Position numbers and translations under genes: made by a program | Assembly (NCBI GenBank): GCA_025526915.1 | Contig: JAHLKH010000122.1 | Location: 1-64,000 of the forward strand | Length of the DNA: 64,000 nt | Reading direction: 5' to 3' | From: Entophlyctis helioformis | Taxonomy: Eukaryota > Chytridiomycota > Chytridiomycetes > Chytridiales > Chytriomycetaceae | Notes under the pieces: model-generated | What the model was told of the DNA's origin: nothing | The model's database searches: none | The model's input: only the letters and a program-made list of their open reading frames with translations | Shown: piece by piece, positions 1 to 10,375 of the stretch | Numbering within the stretch: the stretch's first letter is position 1 | Layout of the letters: every line of letters begins with the position of its first letter

Positions 1-3000
1 CAGAAGAGCTTGCCCTTTGGCTCTCCTCCTCTTGCCCATCCCGATCGGCCCCATTCCGACCTGCGTTCTTGCCGCGCTGCTGTTTGGCGCTGCTCTTGAC
101 CACCACACTCGACCCGCCAAATAAGTCGCCCGTCTCGGTCGTCTTCTCGTCCTTGTCGCCCAGCGTAAACAGATCGTGCAGATCATTGCTCTTGAAGAAT
201 CGCCGCTGTCGCGGGTCCTTGAGGATCTTGTTGGTCAGAAACTGCTTAAAGATCTGCCGATGGTAAATCTTCTCCTCGATCGTTCCCGACGTCATGAGTC
301 GGTAGATGGTCACGCTCTTTGTCTGGCCGAGGCGCCACGCGCGCTCACGGGCCTGCGTGTCTGTCGAGGGGTTCCAGTCTGGGTCATAGATGAGCACGCG
401 GTCCGCACCGGTCAGGTTGATGCCCAGACCGCCGACTTTGGTCGTGAGCAGAAAGACAAAGATGGACGGTGTTTCGTTGAACCGATCCACAAGCGGCGCT
501 CGGCTAGTGACGCTTGTGCTGCCGTCCATGCGAAGATGCTCGTACCCTTGGTCGCGTACAAACGTTTCGAGAATGTCGAGCATTTGCCGTGTCTGCGAGA
601 ACAGCAGGACGCGGTGGCCCTGGCGCTTCCACATCTGCAGCAGCGCTTGAACCACGACCAGCTTGCCCGATTTGAACGGTGCACCATAGTCGTCTGGACG
701 CTGCTCGGCCTTGTGTTCCAGCAGATCCGGGTGGTTGCAGATCTTGCGCAGAATGTCGACTCCCATGAGCACGTTGCGTTTCCCTTCAAGGATGCGGCCA
801 AGCTCGTCCGACTGCAGATACCGCTCATACTCCTGAGGAGACGGGGGCACCAAGTTGAGAAGCAGGTCAAGCAACGACGCCTGCTGCTGCACGGTCGAGC
901 GACCCACATACCTGCCGCTGCTGCGAAGTAAGTCGGCAAAACAGCACCTGCTCGCTTTTCTTGGGCAAGTCAGTCGCAACGTCTGTTTTCATGCGGCGCA
1001 GGAGGTACGGCGATATGAGATCGCGCAGGATACACGCGCACTTGTACGCCGTCTGCACTTGGATGTTGTTGGCGTTGGAGTATCCACCGAGGCTGATGGG
1101 AATCGAAAACTCTTTGAGGAACACCGGCAGTGTCTGTCGGGATGGGGACGCGGTGAGCCATCAACAGCCATCCATCGGTGTGCGCGGCAAACTTACACCA
1201 AGCCGGCCCGGAAACACAAAGTCGTACAGCGACCACAGCTCGGTCAGATTGTTCTGGATCGGCGTGCCAGACAGAATAATGCGGTGTGGAGTCTGTCGAG
1301 AAGCAGTCAGCCAGGCCAGTCGAGCAGCACCCCACACTGTCGCAAGCCTACCTTGATGCGCTTGCATGCCAGCGTCGCCTCAGCATCGGGATTGCGGATC
1401 TTGTGTCCCTCATCCAGCACACAATACGACCACTTGATTGGCAGGATGGAGTCTGCGTAGATCCTAATGGCTGCGTATGTTGTAATGACAACATGCCCTA
1501 AACACCGAGTGTCAAAAGTTGCCGCAGCATGCACCAACTATTCAAGCTGCCGGCAGACGTGCGCTTACCAACTTTCGCGATCTTGCTGAGCAGCGAGTGC
1601 ACTTTGGCATGGGCTTTGACCGAGGCTTGCGGAGCACTGCTCTTGGCCCGCTTTGCCTTGCTCCTGCCCTTGCCTCGTTGTTGTTTCCCGCTCTTTCTCT
1701 TGCGGCTCTTGCTGCCACGGCCGCCGTACACATCATAGTCATCATCATCATCCTCTTCTTCGTCACTGCTGTCGCCGAGCTCGTTTTCGTCGTCCATGGC
1801 TGCCTTGGCAGCGAGAAACGCGGCCTCGTCCTCCGAGTCGGGATCGTTTGCCACTGAGCTTAACCCACTACCAGACGCGTGCAGAATAGCGACGCGGTAC
1901 GGTGGCCACCAGCGATGAAACTCTTGCACCCACTGCTTGAGCAACGTTGCCGGGCACACAATCAGCGCTGGGCCGTCGAGCAGCCCCGAGTGGCCGAGTC
2001 CAGCCAGAAACGCAATGATCTGCACAGTCTTGCCCAGACCCTGTCACACAAAAGTTGCATGTACCACCGTCAGCGTCAGTCCGATCGTCTTACATAAACA
2101 GGCACGTCACATGGCACACACCATTTCATCGCCAATCACACCACCGACTTCTTGACAATGCAGCTCCCACAGCCACTTGACACACGTCTTTTGGTATGCA
2201 AACAAGTGCCGTCCAATGTCTCCCGGGAGTCGGTAGCCGCCATCAAACTCTTCGTCCTCGTACACGACCGACGGCTCCTTCATCTCTCTGTCGATATCCT
2301 CGGCAAGCGACCCTTCTGCTTCTTCGAGATCAAACGCATCACCAAGCTGGTATGCATGCCATGCATCACAGCCAGTCAGCATCTCTTTGACAGCACAGGC
2401 TCCCAAACATATTGCGCTCACTTACCAGATGCTTGGCCCTGCGGATTCCGCCGCTCTCTCACCCAGAGCGCCAGCCGTCTCTGATACGAAACCTCGTCGC
2501 CATCGTCCTTGTACCGGTCCTTGTCTATAACAACAGACCTGTGCTTTCTCCTCGACACGGCACCAACGTCTTGATCGTCGTCATACTCGTCCTCGTCCTC
2601 ATCAGCGAGCTCGTCTTCTTCGTCGTACTCGCCGTCTTCCTTGTCAGCGTCGCGACTGGCACTGCCCTTTGCAGTGTCTTGATCGACATACTCGTCATCG
2701 TCATCGTCTACCGATCTGCGCTTCGACCTTGGCTTTGCAAGAGCAACGGCGTCCTCGTCCTCGTCCTCGTCTTCATCACCGGAGCTGCATCCACATCGAT
2801 ATCCTGGTCCTGGCTCTCGGCACCTGCGTCTGCATCCTCACCGCTTGAACGCGCTCCTGCTGTGTGCAGTTGGAACCTTAGCTGCCGGATGCGCCGTCTT
2901 GGTCTTTTCCAGTCCAGCAATGTGCGAAAACGGCGTGATCTGACCCGTCCGGATCAGCCGTTCACGCTCCGTCTCTCTGCCTCTTCTGTTTACACTGCTC

Positions 3001-3942
3001 TTGCTTGCACGACCCGCGCCATGGGTTGCCGCACCTGCCCATCAACGAATCCACAGTTTAGCAACATTCCTGCAGTCAGCACGCTCCTTGATCTGGCCCA
3101 GCGCTTCTCGGTCTGCCCATCCATACCTTCTTCTTTGCTGGATCTATCCGATCGCGGATCTCCTTCTCTTCTTGCCGCAGGCTTATAAGCCGCTGGTTGG
3201 CCTCCTTGACACGCTTGATGAGCTCTTCTCGCTCAGACACTTTGGTGCGGCTGGCATCGATGCGAGCTTCCATGGCATCGATCTTGCGTCTCAGATCGCT
3301 ACAGGCATACGAGTCCAGCAAGCCAGCCCAGCCGGGATGACGATCCACTGCAGCGGCTAGCCACTCACCGTCTCGCCGTGAGTGTCTTGGCCAGCCGAGC
3401 CATCTCTGCCTCTTGGACCTTTTCCCGCAGCTGGCGATCTGCCTGTGGCAGCGTGCATGCACAGACGGTCAATGCCCAGCATCTTGCGATCGGATCGACT
3501 CGATCCACGTCGACTGACAGCCAGCCTGCAGCAGGGGCAACACACCTTGTCCATCACGGATTGCTGCAGGGCCAACTCGTCTTGCACGCCGACAAGAAAG
3601 TCGGACTCGAGCAGACCAAGCGTCCGCAGCTCGTCGTCTGCATTCGCAGGCTGGGCGCTGCTTCGACGGCTGCTGCTGATAGTGCTGCGTGGTATGCTTG
3701 CGAGCATGGCGTCATGGGCATGGGTTGAGCCACGACGAGTGGCCGTTGGCGAGCTGCCAGCGACGGCCCCTTGCGGACGCATGCCATGTGCACGCACGGC
3801 CGCATCTGCATGGCTCTGTGGGCTGGCGCTGAATGCATCGTCGTCGTCGTCCGTCGATGCCGTCGATGCCGTCGTCGTCGGTCGCCTCGCCGAACAGATC
3901 GTTGTGCTCGTCGTCGTCGTCCCGGCTGTCGTGGTTGCTCAT
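1..3942 (-). CDS. ERCC6/RAD26: CSB/Rad26 (ERCC6)-type Swi2/Snf2 DNA repair ATPase, 3' end cut off by window edge
   Basis: This is an ATP-driven DNA translocase of transcription-coupled nucleotide excision repair, expected to act in the nucleus on stalled RNA polymerase II. Reading leftward, the N-terminus has a short leucine-rich element ([18 protein letters not shown], near 3570-3650) like that of CSB, then acidic and coiled stretches. The ATPase core follows: [25 protein letters not shown] (motif Ia), DEGHKIRNP (II), LSGTPIQNN (III), [24 protein letters not shown] (IV), [10 protein letters not shown] (V) and [11 protein letters not shown] (VI), then [13 protein letters not shown], a hallmark of this family. 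Several introns interrupt it. An Asp/Glu-then-Lys/Arg-rich linker of roughly 80 residues sits between motifs Ia and II (about 1600-1870), where human CSB has only a short loop. The start at 3942 ([12 protein letters not shown]) is the best candidate, but it needs an intron before about 3800 to join the CSB-like frame; an ATG-less or alternative start at 3797 is possible. Confidence 0.9.
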
Positions 3943-4186
3943 CGTCGGGAAGAGAATGCGGCGCTGATTGGCTGGATCTCTCCCCTGAGCGGTCGCTGCT
4001 GATTGGCCCGCGACCGTGGCCCTGGTGAGCAGCCCTTGCCAAGACCAGCACTGGTCTCCCTGATCGACCGCAACAGTCACATACTAGTGGGTTGGTGGCA
4101 CATGCGGATGTGCGCCGTCCGCTGCTCGCCCCATGCGTGCCGCTGACACCTTGGTGCGGGGATGGCTCGCTGGCCAGTTCCACGAC
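3943..4186. promoter_or_regulatory. Divergent promoter ERCC6/alpha-SNAP with two CCAAT boxes
   Basis: These 244 bp separate two divergent start codons. Two ATTGG motifs (reverse CCAAT) lie at 3967-3971 and 4002-4006, both as CTGATTGG and 35 bp apart, which fits an NF-Y/HAP binding pair. I see no clear TATA box. Function is inferred from position and motif only. Confidence 0.5.
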
Positions 4187-5456
4187 ATGGCTTCAATGAC
4201 AGACGGTCCAGGGCTGATGGCAGAGGCCGAGCGCAAGGCCAAGGCCAAGGGCTGGTTTGGCGGAAACAAGCTCGACGAGGCTGCCGACCTGTACGGCCGT
4301 GCGGGCAACGCCTTCAAGCTGGCCAAGAAGCGTAAGCCAGCGCGCACGCATGCCTTGTGTGCCCTTGTATGCCCTTGTGTGCCGAGCATGCAGGGCTGAT
4401 GATGGACCACATCTATTGCGACGCACTCTGGCTCTCCTGCCACGCTCACCAACGGCACACCAACGGCACACCACGGCACACCACCTGCGTCCACAGTCAG
4501 AGAGTCGGGCGATGCGTTCATGCGGCAGGGCGAGTCGTACGACAAGCTGGGCGAGCGCGACGATGCGGCGTCTGCCTATCTCAATGCCGCCAAGAGCTTC
4601 AAGAAGGAGTCGCCGCGCGACGCTGTCAACGCACTCGAGCTGGCCATCCGCATTCTCACGGAAAAGGGCCGCTTCTCGGCTGCCGCAACCAACCAGAAGC
4701 AGATTGCCGAGATCTACGAGTCGGATGTGGGCGACGTTGAAAAGGCCATGAATGCCTACGAGCTGGCGGCAGAGTGGTATGCTGGCGAAGACTCTTCGGC
4801 GTACGTGTTTGTGCCCGCTTGACGTGCCCATCTGTGCCTGCCTGTGCCAGCGTGGACTGTGCCTGACGCCGACTCTGATGCCGCACGACATTCCCTTGCA
4901 GACAAGCCAATGCGTGCCTGCTCAAGGTCGCCCAGTTTGCTGGCACGCTTGAAAAGTATGATCACGCTGTGGATCTGTTTGAGCGTGTCGCCGTCAAGAG
5001 TCTGGACAACAACCTGACCAAGTGGTCGGTCCGCGAGTACCTCTTCAAGGCCGGCATCTGCCTTCTCTGCACACAGGTAGAGTGCAGTGGACTGGTTTGA
5101 TGCGCATTGACTTTATGCGCTGACTCTTGAATGGCAACATCCCCAGGACCACGTGCGTGCCAGGACAAGCTTTGAAAAGTACAAGAGCATGGATGCTACC
5201 TTTTCAGACACGCGAGAGTGCAAGCTTCTGATGGTGCATTCCGCCTTGCCTGCTCTGAGAATCCCTTGGTGGCTGAGCACTGACGCGTCGCTCCATCTGA
5301 CAGACCCTTCTGAGTGCTCTTGACGCTGGCGATGTGGATGAGTTCACGGCTGGTCTGCAAGAGTTTGACCGCATGACCAAGCTCGACGAGTGGAAGACGT
5401 CGTTGTTGCTTCGCGTCAAGAAGACGATTGATGCAGAGGAGCAGGACTACACCTAA
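4187..5456 (+). CDS. SEC17: Alpha-SNAP (Sec17), SNARE disassembly adaptor
   Basis: Alpha-SNAP binds spent SNARE complexes and recruits the NSF ATPase for their disassembly at cytoplasmic membranes. Exons that splice in phase are 4187-4331, 4497-4800, 4902-5076, 5147-5233 and 5304-5456, giving 287 residues; the family is usually about 290-295. Recognisable segments are AEAERKAKAKGWFGG, AADLYGRAGNAFKLAKK, MRQGESYDKLGERDDAA, QIAEIYESDVGDVEKAM, LFKAGICLL and the C-terminal LLRVKKTIDAEEQDYT, which corresponds to the NSF-stimulating leucine-containing tail. The repeated helical pairs are TPR-like. The start at 4187 (MASMTDGP) was chosen as the first ATG of the conserved frame; 4196 is an alternative. 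Intron 1 carries a short decamer-like repeat (4351-4382). It is divergent from ERCC6 and convergent with the next gene, with a 188-bp gap. Confidence 0.96.
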
Positions 5457-5644
5457 AGCGTGCGAAACTTGCGCACTCAACCCCATCCCACGCACCATTC
5501 TCATGCCGTTTTGCCAGCTGCGGGCTCGCTTGCCGTTCATCTGGCTCCATCCAATCCACAGTCTCCCTACAATGCACACCCTTTTTCAATTTGTAGTCAT
5601 ATCCTTGGCACTGGCATCTGGCCCTTCATTGCCAGACCAGAATG

Positions 5645-7115
5645 CTAGTATCGTCTTCCATATGCCGATGGTCGGCTGGACTTGAGCCAGTCGACCACGA
5701 GCGTGCCCGAGTTCCGTGCCGGCTGTGTTTCGCGCACCTTGAGTCTGTACCTCGCCTTGGTTGTCGGATCCATAGCCATGCCCAAGTGCAGACCAATCGG
5801 CGCCATGTATGACTGCATTTTGACTGCATCTGGATTCGCACTGCTGGCACCAGCGTTGCCGGTGCCGGATCCTGCAGGCTTGCCGCCAGCTGTATGCGTT
5901 GTTGATTTGGGCGACAAGTCTCGTGGCGCTGATCGGAACACAGTCTCCACAAGTGACTGGAAAATCTCGTGGCTCGACTCGTAGTCGTCCGTCTCGCTGG
6001 TGGTCAATCCGCGTCAGTCTCGCAGCATTGCACTCGCCGCACGCCATTTCTGGCAAGCGTCCACTTGGCGATAGCAACCGCCCACCTTGTCTCAAAGTAC
6101 TTCATGCCGTATCGGTGAGCAAACGCTTCAGCTTCGGCAGTCAGAATCACACGCTTTCCTGGCGTGTCCGTCTTGTTGCCAATCAGCAGCTTGGCGCAAC
6201 CAAATGGCGACATGGACCCGTGTGCAAAGGATCGCGCTCCAATCTCGTCGATCCAAGGAATGAGATCCTCCAGTGCCGTTTCGTCATTCACTGCCAGCAG
6301 AGTGACAAACGGTCAGCAACAGCTTCCCTAAAACGCTGAAGCCATCCATGCCATGCCATGTCTGTTGGCGAGGCTCACGGACCATCAAAGACAAAGATGG
6401 TGGCTGCAAGGCCGGCCACGTAACGCGCAGTGTGCAGGAGCAGATCTTCGCGTTCAGGTGCGTCCCAGTACTCGACACGGATGTTCTGACCTCCAATCGT
6501 GTAGATCTGCGTGATAATCTTGATGACAGGCCCGTCGTCGTGGTGCTTGACAATCCGATGAGCGCCGGCTGTAAGCGTCCATGATATGAGCACACCAATG
6601 CATCCACGCCAGGCTGAGCAGCCAATGTCGGCAAGCCTCTTACTTTTACCGGCGCATTCGGTCTCAATGACCGTCCGCTTGTCGCTGCCAGGCGACCCTA
6701 CCACGCCCACACAAAACGACGCTTCGATACGCGCATGGTCTTCCATGTCCTTGAGTTTCTGCTGGTGTGTGATGAACGCTGCACTATGCGAGATGCCGAG
6801 CTCCTGCACAATCTGCGCCATGTTCCGCACGCCTTCCGACGATGCGGACTGGCCACCTGCATTCTCGCCGCCGCTGCGTCCAGCGCCGCCTGCCGTGTAG
6901 ATGGACGCCGTGTCGCCGTTGTTGGCACCGCTGTTGTACGAGAACGAGAGGCCGCGCGAGCGGCTCGAGCCGTTGTTTCTTGTGACGGGCGAGATGCTCG
7001 ACACGAGCGATGAGCCGGACATGAGATGGGACAGGTCCTGCGACTCAACCGAGCTGCGGCGCTCAAGCGACACTGTGCCGCGCGGCCTGAGGATACTTGC
7101 GCGCCGTGTTGCCAT
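5645..7115 (-). CDS. Atypical Ras/Rab-like small GTPase with a degenerate P-loop
   Basis: The middle of the protein follows the small GTPase plan. A beta strand leads into a P-loop-like VVGSPGSDKRTVI, a switch II equivalent reads YWDAPERED instead of DTAGQE, then come IFVFDG, the guanine-specificity motif GNKTD and an ETR element in the G5 position. The P-loop lacks the usual GK[S/T] ending: it reads SDKR, so normal nucleotide binding is doubtful. About 150 Ser/Arg-rich residues precede the domain, and a C-terminal tail of about 100 residues lacks a prenylation CAAX box. There are at least three introns. It could be a pseudo-GTPase scaffold or a divergent RABL-type protein; I do not recognise a specific orthologue. 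It lies 90 bp downstream of PIG-W on the same strand and faces alpha-SNAP. Confidence 0.75.
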
Positions 7116-7205
7116 CGTCAGACGGAGTAGCGGTAGATGACAGATGACAATCGTAATGGAAACACGGAAGTTTATGATGGCAACCCAGCAGCCAAACTAC
7201 TGACG

Positions 7206-9053
7206 TTATATCTTGAGCGTCACGTCGAACCACACATTGAAAGCCACGGCCACGAGGCCGACAGCGAACACGTAGGCGGCAACAATGGCAAACGCAACTG
7301 GGTCACTGACTGCCAGTGTGTTGATGGTCATGTTGACAAGGCCGGTGAGTAGATTGGCAATCAGGAACGACGCTAGCTGGTTGCGGTTGACGCTTGTGAA
7401 CAGCAGGGCGCTTGCAGTGCCGTTCGGAGATGATGGCGTCGGCTTGTCCAGCAGTGTGTCAATGGCAAACATGCCTGCCAAGAAAAAGACACAAACGGCC
7501 GCGACCCAGAACACGTATGGCGCGTTTGCCATGCGTCGTGATGTCTGGATGCCAAGGACTTGGCTGCATGTCCAGTACAGGGCCGACAGGATCGCTAGCG
7601 ACCCAACAAGCGTCACTGCGCGCTTTCTATGCAGCTTTGCGGGCGACAGGGTCTCGTTGGGCAGCAGTCGCTTGCCAATCTCTGCAGCAACCTGGAAAAT
7701 GCAGTAGTATCCTGTTGGGCCCATCCATGCTTATGTGAGTGCGGCCCGTCATGACTCGAATGGTTTCATGTGCAGGAACAGATCGTACCTGCCAGGCTGC
7801 ACAGACCCTCCCTGTTCATGCTGATCAGATCAACTCTTGGCGCGTTTAGAATATAGTCGTCAAGGCCATTCATGAGTGCTGTCTGGTAGCCTAGATTGCC
7901 AACAAAACGCAACCGTCAGTCGGCGACAATCGACGGACAGAAATGGGCGGACGCTCTTACCAGCCAACACGACCACGCCGACAAGCGCAAAGCTCAGTTT
8001 GGGGACAATGATGCCCTGCAGAGTCACAAGCAGCGAAACGAGACCGAGCGTGAAGAAGAAGTTCCAGTGAACGCCGTACTCCGTGACGTGTTCCTGAGAT
8101 GATCGCATTGGCCATGCCGTCTGTTAGCCAGCAAGTTATGAGTGATATGCACTACATGCACACGCCATATACCTGGTAATTAGCAGTCTTTGTGAACAGG
8201 ATGCGTGCAAAGCCAAACGACAGAGGCAGCAATAGGCCGCGGATAGACTTGATGAGCTTTGTTGACGACAGATTGTTGGTGCTACTGATGCGCGGGCCAG
8301 TCACCAAGCCGCTGGAGAAGACAAACGCGCCAACTCCCAGATCCATCTGAAGAACAAGAGAGCCAAGGTCAGAGGCAGATGCGATACGCGTGGCAAAGGC
8401 ATGCTGGCGAACATACAAGCGATGTGCCGTATGTCTCTGTCTTGGCAAAGCGTCTGGGAAAGATGTTAAAGTCGACAGCAAGGATCGCTGCAATGGTGAT
8501 CAGCTGCAGATACGCTCTGAATGCCACGATGAAGGAGGCATGAGCTGGCTGCGCAGTGGCTGGGCTGCTGCCCTTGGCGGTCTCTGCTTGCGTCTTCTCG
8601 TTGCGGATCTTCTGCGGCGGCTTCTTGGGCTTTCTCGTGGCGCTTTGGCCGCCAGTCTCGCCATCGCGCGGACCGAGAATGTACAATGCAGCAATGAGCG
8701 AGAGTTGGCCAGCGATTATGGCCGACGTCGACTCTGTCATGGTGGTCGAGATGAGGAACGGCACGACCAGGATGGCGTACTCGAGGGCATAGACCCGCAG
8801 CGTGGACGATGTGTGGCGGGCTCGCTTGGCTGCGAGTCGCCACGCGACATACGCAGTCTGCCCATGCCATGCGAGAGAGAGAGAGCCGGAAAGCGTCAGC
8901 ACACGGCCGCAAGCAGAGAGCGGCAGCGGGCTGTCGAGTCGAGGCGTGCACGCTCACCAGACAGACAACCAGCACATACTGGATTTCACCCAGCGTCGAC
9001 CCAGAGTGGCCCTCGACATGCTTCTGCTTGGCAAGCTTTGTCGCCTCGTCCAT
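7206..9053 (-). CDS. GWT1: GPI-anchor inositol acyltransferase PIG-W/GWT1
   Basis: PIG-W acylates the inositol of GlcN-PI in the ER membrane during GPI-anchor synthesis. The sequence shows a multi-pass membrane protein of roughly 12 hydrophobic segments. Family marks are the N-terminal HSGSTLGEI element, the conserved [43 protein letters not shown], the PTGYYCIFQ stretch and a C-terminal pair of membrane helices. A Lys-rich cytosolic loop ([13 protein letters not shown]) lies between early helices. Several short introns are present. The start at 9053 ([15 protein letters not shown]) aligns best with the family; an in-frame ATG at 9121 would add 23 residues and overlap the start codon of the divergent SIW14 gene. 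Fungal Gwt1 is a known antifungal target (established knowledge). Confidence 0.93.
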
Positions 9054-9119
9054 CAAGCGATCTGCGAGATTGCCGTGCCGTGGACAACGTTGCGCGCCGA
9101 CTCGCACCAGCAAGCAGCC

Positions 9120-10309
9120 ATGGCAGCGGGAGCACACCCAGCAGAGGCGGCAGTCGCTTCGTTGCTACCAGGTGCAACGGTGCAGTCGCCAGCGCAAGAC
9201 TCGCCGGTTGTGGCGGCGGCGGTCGCACAATGGCCAGCAACAGAGCGCGAGCGAGTGCTGGTGCCGCCACTCAACTTTGCCATGGTCGAGCCAGGCGTGT
9301 ATCGCTCCGGCTATCCCAACAAGAAGAACTTTCCGTTTCTCAAGAAGCTTGGCCTCCAGTCTGTCATGTCCGTTCGTTCGTGCACATTCACATGGACATG
9401 CACATGCAGACCGCATGACTCCATTGACGGCTGTGTGCTCACGAGCTTTTCTTGGCTGGCAGGTACATATGCGACGACGATTACACGCCCGAGAACCTGG
9501 CGTACTGGCAGCAGAACCACATCAACGTCTTTCACATCAAAGTGGCCGGCAACAAGGCAAGCATGTCTTGCGCTGTGCATGCTCTGGATGCGTGTCTTGC
9601 TTGGATGATCTGACGCGTGCAACCCTTCACCAGGAGCCGTTTGGCGAGATCAACCAGGCAGACATTGCAGATGCGCTTGTAAAGGTCCTTGATCGCAACA
9701 ACCATCCAAGTACGTGACGGTTTCTGTTATGCAACCATTTGTGCGTGTCGCATGCTCACGGCTATTGCATCGATGCCCTTGGACAGTCTTGATACATTGC
9801 AACAAGGGCAAGGTACTTTGCAGCCATTCTTGGATCATGGCCGCCTTGCGACACATGGCTGACCAAGAGACCATCGCTTGTGCATTGCAGCACCGGATTG
9901 GGTGTCTGGTTGGCTGTCTGCGCAAGTTGCAAAAGTGGTCCATGGCCTCGATTTTCGACGAGTATCGGCGGTTTTCGGGTACAAAACTCCGGATTGCAGA
10001 CCAGGAGGTCAGCCAAATATGTACTCTTGTTTGCAGTGCCGCGATCAGCAGATTTCCAGCAGGAATTCTTGCTCAGGCCGATCATGGCACTAACCTGCTT
10101 TGATCGTGCGTGGGATATGCAATGCCCGATCCTATAATCGGTCCTGCCGTGATACACGCTCTAACCGCATCTGGCTGCTCTCTACAATGCGATGCCTTGC
10201 TCTTCCTTGCCTTGCTCTTCCTTGCCATGCGTACCAGTTCATTGAGGTATTCGATGCGTGTGTTGATGCAGATCCAAACAGCCTGCCGAGTTGGGCGGCA
10301 AGAGAATGA
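9120..10309 (+). CDS. SIW14: SIW14/PFA-DSP-type phosphatase (inositol pyrophosphate phosphatase family)
   Basis: This is a small cysteine phosphatase of the plant-and-fungi atypical dual-specificity group; yeast Siw14 removes the 5-beta-phosphate of inositol pyrophosphates. Exons closing in phase are 9120-9367, 9463-9556, 9634-9709, 9787-9812, 9891-10007 and 10238-10309, giving 210 residues. The domain runs from VLVPPLNFAMVEPGVYRSGYP through the catalytic loop IHCNKGKHRIG (Cys and Arg of CX5R present, split across the 26-nt exon 4) to FDEYRRFSGTKLRIADQEF. Intron 2 uses a GC donor (AAG|GCAAGC). I chose 9120 because family similarity starts upstream of the next Met. The ATG sits inside CCATGG, whose other strand is a possible PIG-W start. 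Its stop lies only 66 bp before the next gene. Confidence 0.93.
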
Positions 10310-10375
10310 AAGCTCTTATATCCACCCTCGGAATCTCTCTCTAAGATCCCAACAGCAAACTCGAGCAGACAACAA

